DNA of 64,000 bases from an uncultured Muribaculaceae bacterium (GTDB lineage: Bacteria; Bacteroidota; Bacteroidia; Bacteroidales; Muribaculaceae), in contig CAJTQV010000005.1 of the NCBI GenBank assembly GCA_910578385.1, forward strand, positions 124,001-188,000. Reading direction: 5' to 3'. This document shows positions 43,401 through 50,506 of the stretch, piece after piece (the stretch's first letter is position 1; each line of letters opens with the position of its first letter). The notes under the pieces are model-generated. The model saw nothing but the letters and a program-made list of their open reading frames with translations. It ran no database searches and was not told where the DNA came from. The translations under genes were made by a program, and so were the position numbers.

Positions 43401-44080
43401 AGACCAAGTCTGTCGAGGCTGAGCTTCCGGTTGACTTCGGTGCCGGATGCGACCTTTATCTGGCATGGAACATCTCCGTGGCCGAAGGCAGCGAATGTCA
43501 GGGTGCCCCGGCTCTCGCCATCGACAACGTGAGCGTCGAGGGTGTGCTCCAGGCCGTGCCTGAATATGACTGGCACATCTACATCGAAGACCGCACCGGT
43601 TACGACGCAATGGGAGTCTACGCATACGGCGATGAGGAGATATGGGGTGCATGGCCGGGACAGGCTCCGATCGACATCGTGAATATCGCCGGAACAGACT
43701 ACAAAGTCTTCGGACACAACGAGGCAACCGGCAACTACAACCTGATTGTCAACAACTGGAACCGTAGCCTCCAGCTCCCCGACTATCCCATCGAGGGTGG
43801 ACGCGACTACTGGTTCATAGCGACTCCGGAGAAACTTCAGGAATTCACGCCTTCATCAGTGACCGGTGTAGACGCTGACAAGGCGCACGAGCTTGTCATG
43901 AGCGGCGACACGCTCCGGTGCGAGGCCGCCCGTACGATAGCTGTCTACAACCTTTCGGGAGCCGTAACAGCTGTGGCCGACACTGATTCGCTCGACATCC
44001 CCGCTCTGCCGACCGGTATCTACATAGCCCGCGCCGCCGGTGACAACTTCACCGCCACTCTCCGTTTCGCACACCGCTGA
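40463..44080 (+). CDS. large secreted modular SGNH-hydrolase-like protein
   Basis: The 1205-aa protein has a signal peptide, then a jelly-roll module (about 30-255), two starch-module-like segments (about 265-490; VDGWDVLDEWEF and VYMVGDFNGWDY), a DUF4886/SGNH-type hydrolase core (about 500-700), an Ig-like domain (about 735-805), a second jelly-roll module (about 820-1030), a carbohydrate-module-like part (WHIYIEDRTGYD) and a T9SS-like C-terminal tail. In the SGNH core the nucleophile block reads SLNNSLIHYND, followed by GKSLATHW, IILQEQS and DDRHPT with the DxxH pair. The jelly-roll modules are close copies at DNA level. It probably deacylates surface or dietary glycans; substrate unknown. 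Confidence 0.8.
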   Translation: MNQMKQLALAALTAVSAIATPGASAAIGLTPAAPEVTQDFNSMWDGAAGTLTLPDGWRVDRNLDAPRRVGAWNDAATEVMYAGGVSLASNAKNGTWNFGPDSSDRAIGGLTTTVANGTRGVSVMTAIANEDPSKIITNLSLSYNVEKYRKGANAAGFRVQLYTSADGEKWTAAGDEFLTSFDPDSETAGTAVVPISVTEVTGKALRTHIEPGEPLYLAWNISVTSGSTPDKAPGLAIDDVRIAATFADSDPDWVDPTDPEINHSGIYIRGVDGWDVLDEWEFNKLSDTTFELRDKILSGSFKIGDANWSASCNYGSNGTNLMMSEPYALVAGQTSTNISCGNMVFNCARILLTIDNGEATLLIEPNEDMTGLTSVYMVGDFNGWDYMDRSGELRYDEATSSFTGRVTMRGAADGLSHWRVYQRLGMAGVWGLAADAAEASPLSGNLVKGAKGNLATLPGTYDITISLNENGTGTYSLTAVESVADKMTVRPAETVLVPELPESVRVLSLNNSLIHYNDQSAMFNDIASAMGKDAEWTKHTLLGKSLATHWDEGDGLAADGLPGAKMMVRSQPWSHIILQEQSSLPRTSLETFRANVKRWVNYIREYCPNPNAVIIMPVNWAYYGDWGNFTAFNDIFMANYIDVADEFGVVLCPVMSAYQDMYDEKGADGLAPWFQDDRHPTDMSTYMAACMEYGLIFGEDPTSITSHPASVSEADAAEMRSRAAAVLNSFSQTVNHHAATVAVKTTVTDAFGLVLPQDKVEYSVDNENATVSPEGVFHATEPGEYTVTVRAAGFEGKAHVNVARAVTEMPVVPSVALNAANLEYSQDFNSLGEAAQAAMPEGWRIDRTDSPRAVGSFGTASSTTTYAGGVSLPSNAKNGTWNFGPDATDRAVGGITTGVAGGTRAVNVYAHFVNDGAKKITSLKLAYDVEKYRDGNNAAGFAVTLHTSVDGRNWTPAGEDFVTLFPASAATAGAEIVPIETKSVEAELPVDFGAGCDLYLAWNISVAEGSECQGAPALAIDNVSVEGVLQAVPEYDWHIYIEDRTGYDAMGVYAYGDEEIWGAWPGQAPIDIVNIAGTDYKVFGHNEATGNYNLIVNNWNRSLQLPDYPIEGGRDYWFIATPEKLQEFTPSSVTGVDADKAHELVMSGDTLRCEAARTIAVYNLSGAVTAVADTDSLDIPALPTGIYIARAAGDNFTATLRFAHR

Positions 44081-44111
44081 CCCGCATTCATAATCAATCA
44101 TAAACTTGACC

Positions 44112-44141
44112 AAAGACCGCGTTCATCGCGGTCTTTTTTTT
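44112..44141 (+). terminator. intrinsic terminator
   Basis: GACCGCG/CGCGGTC with loop TTCAT and an eight-T run. Confidence 0.92.
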
Positions 44142-44170
44142 GCATGCCCCATATAAAAGAGTTACCTTTG
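44139..44170 (+). promoter_or_regulatory. promoter of BASS transporter
   Basis: TACCTTTG (44163-44170) with TTTG at 44139-44142, which is the end of the T-run of the preceding terminator; the two signals share bases. Confidence 0.65.
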
Positions 44171-44198
44171 CAACTGCAAAACAGAACCAAACGAACCA

Positions 44199-45203
44199 AT
44201 GAATGTTGTCAAGTTTCTCAAAGACTGGACTCTGATCATAGCGATGCTGGCTGGCATAGCCGGATATTTCCTCTATACCCTCCTCCCGATACCTCCGGCC
44301 GTGCATCCCGTGGTCAACGACGTTATCGGGTTGATACAGCCCACTCTCATCTTCTCGATGCTGTTCCTCACTTTCTGCCGCATAGACGTGCGCGACCTGC
44401 GCTTCCGCATGTGGCACCTGTGGCTGCTTATCTTCCAGTGCGGGCTATTCCTCGCCATCGGTCTCATTCTCGTGGCGATGCCGCACAGCGGACTGCGCGT
44501 GGTGCTCGAAGGCGCGATGATATGTCTGATATGCCCCACGGCAACCGCCGGAGCTGTCATAACCCGCAAGCTCGGGGGAAGTGTCAACAACATCACCACC
44601 TACACCGTGCTCATCAACCTCGCCACCGCCCTGCTCATACCGGCTCTGGTACCGTTCGTGCATCCAAACCCGCAGATGACAGTCTGGACCTCCGCGCTGC
44701 TCATTCTCAGCAAAGTGTTCCCGCTGCTGCTCATGCCGCTCGTCGCGGCTGCCCTGCTGCGCCGTTTCGCGCCACATATAGCGGAGCGCGTCGGCAAACA
44801 CCAGGAACTCTCCTTCTATCTCTGGGCAGTGGCACTCGCGCTGGCACTCGCCGTGACCACCCGGAGCATCGTACACAGCACCGTTGACATCTGGACACAG
44901 CTCTGGCTCGTGGCGGTATCGCTCGTGTGCTGCGTGCTTCAGTTCTGGCTCGGGCGCAAAATCGGCATACGTTACGGCGAGAAGATAACCGCCGGCCAGT
45001 CATGCGGCCAGAAAAACACCGTGCTCGCCATCTGGATGGGTTACACCTTCTTCACCCCCGTCACCTCAATTGTAGGCGGCTTCTACAGCATCTGGCACAA
45101 CGTAATCAACTCCTACCAGCTCTACGAGCACAAAAAGCACACCGAGTCAATATCCGACACTGATCACAATCCGCAGGGACAGGCCTCCCGAACAACAATC
45201 TGA
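44199..45203 (+). CDS. bile acid:sodium symporter-like (BASS) transporter
   Basis: The 334-aa membrane protein has nine to ten hydrophobic segments in an inverted-repeat layout with helix-breaking stretches (ICPTATAGAVITRKLGG and GQSCGQKNTVLAIWMG) that form the crossed-helix substrate site in BASS transporters. It would move an organic anion with sodium across the inner membrane. Bile acids are one possibility in a gut bacterium, but pantoate, pyruvate or other acids are as likely. It has its own promoter and terminator. The last 30 residues are hydrophilic and cytosolic. Confidence 0.85.
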   Translation: MNVVKFLKDWTLIIAMLAGIAGYFLYTLLPIPPAVHPVVNDVIGLIQPTLIFSMLFLTFCRIDVRDLRFRMWHLWLLIFQCGLFLAIGLILVAMPHSGLRVVLEGAMICLICPTATAGAVITRKLGGSVNNITTYTVLINLATALLIPALVPFVHPNPQMTVWTSALLILSKVFPLLLMPLVAAALLRRFAPHIAERVGKHQELSFYLWAVALALALAVTTRSIVHSTVDIWTQLWLVAVSLVCCVLQFWLGRKIGIRYGEKITAGQSCGQKNTVLAIWMGYTFFTPVTSIVGGFYSIWHNVINSYQLYEHKKHTESISDTDHNPQGQASRTTI

Positions 45204-45218
45204 CACGACACCACCGAT

Positions 45219-45247
45219 AAAAAGACCCTCTCTGCGGTCTTTTTTTA
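45219..45247 (+). terminator. intrinsic terminator
   Basis: AAAAAGACC and GGTCTTTTTTT around CTCTCTGC. Confidence 0.85.
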
Positions 45248-45288
45248 TTTCAGCCCTATCAACAATCCATCTATTTTTACGATTCTTG

Positions 45289-45319
45289 TTGCAGGATTGA
45301 AACCAAAAGCCTATATTTG
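45289..45319 (+). promoter_or_regulatory. promoter of secreted repeat protein 2
   Basis: TTG of TTGTTGCA (45289-45291) and TATATTTG (45312-45319), same block and 20-nt spacing as the paralogue's promoter. Confidence 0.7.
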
Positions 45320-45366
45320 CACCGTGCAACCAATATTGCGCTAATCATAAATATCTGTACTTACAT

Positions 45367-46605
45367 ATGAAGAAAATCTACACATTGGCGGTCATCGCCT
45401 CCCTTTCAGTTATCCCGACGCTCGCCGCCGATGAGCAATACTCATGGGTGCACCTCGGAACAGGTCAATACCGCGCCTCGGCCATGGCCGATTTCATGGG
45501 TGCCTCGGCCGAATTTACCGATGTCGAGGTCTACGAGGCCGCAGGCGTGGCCGGAATGTACAAGGTAACCGGCGTATGGCCCGACCTTGTAAGTGACGGT
45601 GAACTCATCGTCGATGCCACCGACCCCGGTTTCGTGATGATTCCCTCGCAGAAGACCTCGGTGGTCGATCCTGCCGACGGCGTGATAAACATCGCCAACG
45701 ACCTCTGGTTCTACACCGTGGAATATGAATGGCCGAAAGAATCGACCGTCGAAGCCCTGAAAGGCATTGTGGCAACCAATGTCGACAATGTCATCACATT
45801 CCCCGAGGGGAGCATGCTGCTTCAGTGGCCAAAGGCTTCATCATCGGGAGCGAACCACAGGGATCCCTCCGGATGGTATCCCGCGAAGAGCGGCGGCGTG
45901 CTGGTGCTTCCCGGCGGCGTTTATCAGGAGCCTTGGATTGACCTCGGTCAAGGACTTTTCGACGAGCACATCGTCAGCGACGTATTCTCGCCCGAGCCGT
46001 ACATCGACTCATACAACGTGACCGTGATGCAGAAACGCGCCAACCCCGGCATATATCAGGTAATCGACCCATGGCACGGCCTTTACGAGTCGCTTGGCTC
46101 CTCTGCGACAAGCCCCACAATAGAGCTTGACGCCACCGACCCGGACAACGTACTGATGACCCGTACCGATCTCGGGCTGAACGGCGGCTCCGAACTCGGA
46201 GACCTGTCAATCAGCAGCTATTCCTGGTACATGCACACATATGGTGGAGGAGCTGCAAACACCCCTGAGGCGAACCGCATAACTCTTGAAACGGAAGAAG
46301 AGACCGGCGACAACGGCGTGAAGTATGAGGTCCGCACATTCAGTTTCCCCTACCGTTCGACATTCTACTACGGCGCTGCCAACAACAAGTCATATTACGC
46401 CTCGCCCTACGCCAGCACACTGACCGTCAGAACCGTGACCGGCACGACCGCAATCGAGGAGATCGGCACAGAGAATGAACCGGATGTCAACGCACCCGCC
46501 ACCTACTACAACCTCCAGGGCATCCGCGTGACCCACCCGGCACCCGGCCAGCTTCTCATCAAGCGTCAGGGCACCACCTCAACCCTGATCCGCATCCCCC
46601 GCTGA
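45367..46605 (+). CDS. secreted two-repeat protein, paralogue 2
   Basis: The 412-aa protein repeats the plan of 37264-38580: signal peptide (MKKIYTLAVIASLSVIPTLA), module 1 (YSWVHLGTGQYRASAMADFM to DATDPGFVMIP), module 2 (PWIDLGQGLFDEHI to DATDPDNVLMT) and a C-terminal YYNLQGIRV/GQLLIKRQG tail. It lacks the about 35-residue linker that follows the signal peptide in paralogue 1. Both modules share a VYEAAGVAGMYKV-type core, so the repeat unit is about 180 residues. No catalytic motif is seen. It ends before a terminator shared with the convergent Ter operon. Confidence 0.8.
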   Translation: MKKIYTLAVIASLSVIPTLAADEQYSWVHLGTGQYRASAMADFMGASAEFTDVEVYEAAGVAGMYKVTGVWPDLVSDGELIVDATDPGFVMIPSQKTSVVDPADGVINIANDLWFYTVEYEWPKESTVEALKGIVATNVDNVITFPEGSMLLQWPKASSSGANHRDPSGWYPAKSGGVLVLPGGVYQEPWIDLGQGLFDEHIVSDVFSPEPYIDSYNVTVMQKRANPGIYQVIDPWHGLYESLGSSATSPTIELDATDPDNVLMTRTDLGLNGGSELGDLSISSYSWYMHTYGGGAANTPEANRITLETEEETGDNGVKYEVRTFSFPYRSTFYYGAANNKSYYASPYASTLTVRTVTGTTAIEEIGTENEPDVNAPATYYNLQGIRVTHPAPGQLLIKRQGTTSTLIRIPR

Positions 46606-46625
46606 CCCCCGGGCTAAAAAAATAT

Positions 46626-46661
46626 GAGGCTGTCTGACTTTGGTGTCAGACAGCCTCTTTT
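46626..46661. terminator. bidirectional terminator between convergent operons
   Basis: GAGGCTGTCTGAC and GTCAGACAGCCTC (13 bp) around TTTGGT, T-run on the right and A-run on the left. It can end both the secreted-protein gene and the minus-strand Ter operon. Confidence 0.9.
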
Positions 46662-46702
46662 CATATGGGTCAGGACGTTATAAGCGGTTGTGACCCTGTG
46701 AA

Positions 46703-47425
46703 TCAGAATGCGCCGGAACGCTTCAGCTCGTTAACGCGAGCCTGGACGGCATCATACTGTGAGCCGAGACGGTTCCTGCGGGTACGTCCGTTACCGTAGT
46801 CGCCACGGATTACCTTCATTGCCTCCGCTTCGACATCTGAGCTGACCGGTGCTGACGACGGAGCCGCAGCAGGTTCAGAAGCCACGGCGGCTGCCGGAAC
46901 AGCTTCCGGTGCGGGAGCCGCAGCAGGTGCGACAGCGGGAGCGGCAGTTTCTGATTCCGGAGTAGTCTCTGTCACCTCATCAGCTGATATAGCTGCACCC
47001 TGATCGGCGGCAGAGTCCTCCCCTGCGGCCTCAGGTGCCACCATCGCCGTATCCTCCGGTTCAGCCACTTCAGCAGGTGTCTGCGACTTGGACGGAATCA
47101 GCCACCAGATGAGCAGAGCAACAATCACGACAGCCAACAGGATCCAGAGCCACTTCATTCCGCCTCCACGGGGCGTAGGTTCAGGCATCGGCGGTTCCGG
47201 TGCGGGAACAACCTTCGGGGCAGCCGGCTTAGGTTCGGCCTTGGGGGCACTTGGCTGCTTGGGAGCCGGTGCGGGCTGTTGAACAGATTTCGTGTCTGCT
47301 ACCTTTGCCACTGCCGGTTCGTCATCATCTTTCGAAAGGTCGAATCTGCGCTTCGTGCCTTTCGATATGTCAAATTTATGGTTCCCCCCTTTGTCGAGCT
47401 GGAACTTCTTTTTTTCTTCTGCCAT
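46703..47425 (-). CDS. membrane protein with C-terminal CW_7-like domain
   Basis: The 240-aa protein begins with three short copies of a [KR]F-x-[LI]-x-K motif (KKFQLDKG, HKFDISKG, RRFDLSKD), the same motif that opens both TerD proteins of this operon. A Pro/Ala-rich stretch, one membrane helix (WLWILLAVVIVALLIWWL, about 92-109) and an Ala/Pro/Glu-rich linker follow. The last 40 residues (VIRGDYGNGRTRRNRLG, YDAVQARVNEL) look like the CW_7 cell-wall-binding motif of Cpl-7-type lysozymes. This suggests a protein that binds TerD on the cytosolic side and peptidoglycan on the other. It is the last gene of the operon. Confidence 0.75.
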   Translation of the reverse strand: MAEEKKKFQLDKGGNHKFDISKGTKRRFDLSKDDDEPAVAKVADTKSVQQPAPAPKQPSAPKAEPKPAAPKVVPAPEPPMPEPTPRGGGMKWLWILLAVVIVALLIWWLIPSKSQTPAEVAEPEDTAMVAPEAAGEDSAADQGAAISADEVTETTPESETAAPAVAPAAAPAPEAVPAAAVASEPAAAPSSAPVSSDVEAEAMKVIRGDYGNGRTRRNRLGSQYDAVQARVNELKRSGAF

Positions 47426-47436
47426 AATGCTTCGCT

Positions 47437-48045
47437 TTACTCTTCGGCGTACATGTCAACGAGGGTCTGGAGACCACCGTTATATCCATTGCCCATTGCC
47501 TCGAATTCCCACTCGCCATTGTCATCGATAAGGAAACGTCCGGCCACAACCGCATCCTCGGTCTTGTAGTCTTTCGTCAGCTCGAAGAAGCAGAGAGCAT
47601 CGCCCGACTCCTCGTCGATGATGGTAATCTTCGCATCCTTTACAGAACCGAACGAAGTGCCTTCGTATACAGTAGCAGAAATCAGCACTTCCTGCACATC
47701 CGGGGCAATCTTGCTGAGGCATATGTTGAGGGTCTCGATACCGCCCTGCTGCTCATCCTTAGCACCTAAAACGGCACCGTCGGCACTCATAGGCCGCGTT
47801 GACGCCAGATAGTTCTTCTTGTTTCCATGTTTTGCACGGTCGAAAGGCTCTGTCCTGTTCTCCGAGTTGTAGAATACGAATCCCTCATCGTTCACGATAA
47901 GGCCATCCTGATTGAGGAGCCATGCCTGTGTATCGAGGTCTCCATCCTGCCAGGTAAGTTCCACACGTATGTTGTCGAGACCGAGACTCTTCGCAAGCGA
48001 GAACCGGTCACCTCCATCAAGTTTCTTTAAATTGAATTTTCCCAT
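47437..48045 (-). CDS. TerD-family protein 1
   Basis: The 202-aa protein is a TerD-family member: VRVELTW-like strand (IRVELTWQDGDLDTQAWLL), NDEGFVFYNSENR, an acidic ISATVYEG strand and a terminal EWEFEAMGNGYNGGLQTLV. TerD domains bind calcium through such acidic loops and take part in stress and phage-resistance systems. It starts GKFNLKKLDGGDRFSLAKS, which carries the short repeat motif shared with the next genes. It lies 47 bases after TerD 2 and 11 bases before the CW_7-like gene. Confidence 0.92.
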   Translation of the reverse strand: MGKFNLKKLDGGDRFSLAKSLGLDNIRVELTWQDGDLDTQAWLLNQDGLIVNDEGFVFYNSENRTEPFDRAKHGNKKNYLASTRPMSADGAVLGAKDEQQGGIETLNICLSKIAPDVQEVLISATVYEGTSFGSVKDAKITIIDEESGDALCFFELTKDYKTEDAVVAGRFLIDDNGEWEFEAMGNGYNGGLQTLVDMYAEE

Positions 48046-48092
48046 GTTATCAGTTTTTATGGTAATTACACTGCCGCGTCATGAACCGACGC

Positions 48093-48719
48093 TTAAGAAT
48101 ACATGTCCACAAGCGTCTGGAGTCCGCCGTCATAGCCCTTGCCGACAGCTTCGAACTCCCATTCGCCATCCTCATTGAGCACAAGCGCGCCTGCGACAAC
48201 CGCTGTCTCTGAAGAGAAATGCTCCTTCAGGTTGTAAGAGCACAGCTCCTCTCCACTCTCCTCGTCGGTAATGACAATACGGGGATCACGCACATCCTTG
48301 AAAGTAGTCCTGCTGTCTTCGTCGTAAATAGTGACACAGAAAACGATTTCTGTAATCTCCGGACGAACTTTAGACAGATCGACATGCATGGTTTCTCCGG
48401 CCTCATCGCCACCGTCATCGTCACCAAGGTCATCTGCCGAACCGACTACAGAGCCGTCGAAGCTGACAGGCACGGTGTTGTCTCGCCAGTTCTTCTTGCT
48501 TCCGAATTTCTCACGACTGTAGGGTTCCGAACGGTTGTTGGACTTGTAGTAAACGAAGTCCGCGTCTGCCGAGATGACTCCTTCGTCAGTAAGAAGGAAA
48601 GCTGTTGCATCGAGGTCGGCTCCCGATTTCCAGTTGAGGTCCACCTGGATTGCAGAAAGTTCATCGCTCTTTCCGAGAGAGAATTTCTCACCTTTGCTAA
48701 GGTCAAATTTTTTTGCCAT
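48093..48719 (-). CDS. TerD-family protein 2
   Basis: The 208-aa TerD protein has GADLDATAFLLTDEG, DADFVYYKSNNRSEPY, SKVRPEITEIVFCVTIYD and a C-terminal EWEFEAVGKGYDGGLQTLV. It begins AKKFDLSKGEKFSLGKS. The two TerD proteins are paralogues from an old duplication, as they differ along most of their length but share the fold and both ends. Acidic loops for calcium are present. It lies 59 bases after the 575-aa gene and is most likely cytosolic. Confidence 0.93.
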   Translation of the reverse strand: MAKKFDLSKGEKFSLGKSDELSAIQVDLNWKSGADLDATAFLLTDEGVISADADFVYYKSNNRSEPYSREKFGSKKNWRDNTVPVSFDGSVVGSADDLGDDDGGDEAGETMHVDLSKVRPEITEIVFCVTIYDEDSRTTFKDVRDPRIVITDEESGEELCSYNLKEHFSSETAVVAGALVLNEDGEWEFEAVGKGYDGGLQTLVDMYS

Positions 48720-48778
48720 GGCTGTATTGTTATTGGTTTATATTTTCATTTCAGCAAGCCGCCGCAACAGCGGCAGCC

Positions 48779-50506
48779 TTATTTTATTTTCTTGAAGTCA
48801 GCGAGCAGCTGCCTGATCTCAGGAGCATCGTAATTCACTTTCGCACAGAGGTCAAGATAATCTCCGAGCTCCTTGATTATGCGGTCAATCTGATTGCGGT
48901 CTTTCGTCTGCCGACATTCCTCCAGGCTTCGTTTGCGGGTTTCCACGCTACGTTGGTCGCGGATAATATCCGACAGTATGTTGGCGCGTGTGCGGTCTCC
49001 GTTTGCACGGCACCAGTCACGGGCATCTCTGAGCTTACCCTGCCTGATCAATTCCGCACATTCATCTTTTACCGGCTTGGGTGCCGATTCTTCTCCCGGT
49101 CGGGGAGGTTTGGGCCCTGATGGCACCGGCTTATCAACGGAAGGTTCCTTGTTGACTTTCTTAATATGCTCCTGTATCTTCTGTTCTATTTCCTTTACAA
49201 TATCATCTGTACCGGAAACAGTCTCACACTCCTCCTTGAAGCTCTTCAGCATCTGAACTGCCACTTCGGGTTGACCACTATTGGCTTTTCCTTTAGAAGC
49301 GGCCCTTATCTCACGCCATCTTTTCTTAAGTTCCTTGAGTCGCTTATCGGAATCAGGGCAGGTGACTTTTACTGGACCTACGTGGTCATCCGCAGGAGGT
49401 TGGGATTTGACAGGCGGTGCGGTCCATTCCGGATGTGGTTCTCCGAGAATAAGACTCATCGTATTATCACGGAGCTTGATATCACTCTTTATGGTTTTCG
49501 AGAAACCGGGACTGAGATTCTGCTCGAAATAATCGTTGCCCGCAGCCACACCCCTCAGCAACAACAGAGTACGGCTACGGTTTGACAGACCATGCCTACG
49601 CAAGAAGCCTTCAAGTTTCTCGCGGAGCACCGCCCCCTCGTTACCTCTGATAAGGAAGTCTATCTGATTCTTCTCAAGTTTGTAATAGTATGTATTACCA
49701 TCTGACAGCTGAACCTTATCATTCACGAGAGGAAGGTTGGAGTTCAGAAAATCCGAGGCAAGTTTATCGACCGCATCCTCATGATCCTGTTTGTTAATCC
49801 AAGGATTCAGCCCGACAAAACGCTCCCAGATAAGATTCTTCACATACTCCTTCCGCGGATCGATTCCGAGGCGGTCATGGCTTTCCTGAGCAGGCACATC
49901 ATCTTTGGCCACATCAAACAGCGTGAAGAACAGATCCTCGCCTTCAGTCCAGGCCACCAGCACATTGTCGCAGACATACTCCTTGGCAAGAGTACCCCGG
50001 ACATAGCGGCCTATGTAAGAAGCATAATCCACCACCCGGGCGCGGCTGTAGCCGCAGTCATTGAAGAGGCCCTTGAGAAGGGCGCGCTCATTCGGCTGAA
50101 TGTCGGCATCACAGACAATTGTCAGCGGCATAGTGGCGCGGTTGTCGCGCAGCGATCCCAGACGGCCACAGAGCACCTCACGGAAGAAATCCTCGAACAG
50201 CGACTCGGAGGCATCAACCAGCAGATTGCGCACAGGCAGCCTCTGGCTCCCGAGCGTGTAAGTCTCGGCTGTCTTTATGAGACTGAAATAATCGTCATAC
50301 GCGCCACTCATCCCGGCATGGGCTGCGCGGGCCGCATCTTCACCGGTTTTTATGCCGGTGGAGGTGCAGTAGAACGCAAGAGGAGCCGGCCAATGTCCCG
50401 TAGGCATTGGCGTAAGCTTATCCTCGGCATCGCGAAGCCAGTATTCGAACGAGATACGGCCGTGCGAGAGCGAAATAATTATTTTATAACTGTCGCTGTT
50501 CATCAA
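48779..50506 (-). CDS. 575-aa partner of the actin-like protein, unknown
   Basis: I do not recognise the family. The first 370 residues are globular, with a beta-rich start (YKIIISLSHGRISFEYWL) and alternating strands and helices (PLTIVCDADIQPNERALLKGLF, RVVDYASYIGRYV, NVLVAWTEGEDLFFTLFDV) that recall the second half of an actin/Hsp70 fold without clear phosphate loops. From about 390 it becomes charged and helical, with a Pro-rich linker (KPVPSGPKPPRPG) and a C-terminal coiled region. Its start overlaps the actin-like gene by four bases, so the two are made together and probably form a complex. Confidence 0.65.
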   Translation of the reverse strand: MMNSDSYKIIISLSHGRISFEYWLRDAEDKLTPMPTGHWPAPLAFYCTSTGIKTGEDAARAAHAGMSGAYDDYFSLIKTAETYTLGSQRLPVRNLLVDASESLFEDFFREVLCGRLGSLRDNRATMPLTIVCDADIQPNERALLKGLFNDCGYSRARVVDYASYIGRYVRGTLAKEYVCDNVLVAWTEGEDLFFTLFDVAKDDVPAQESHDRLGIDPRKEYVKNLIWERFVGLNPWINKQDHEDAVDKLASDFLNSNLPLVNDKVQLSDGNTYYYKLEKNQIDFLIRGNEGAVLREKLEGFLRRHGLSNRSRTLLLLRGVAAGNDYFEQNLSPGFSKTIKSDIKLRDNTMSLILGEPHPEWTAPPVKSQPPADDHVGPVKVTCPDSDKRLKELKKRWREIRAASKGKANSGQPEVAVQMLKSFKEECETVSGTDDIVKEIEQKIQEHIKKVNKEPSVDKPVPSGPKPPRPGEESAPKPVKDECAELIRQGKLRDARDWCRANGDRTRANILSDIIRDQRSVETRKRSLEECRQTKDRNQIDRIIKELGDYLDLCAKVNYDAPEIRQLLADFKKIK

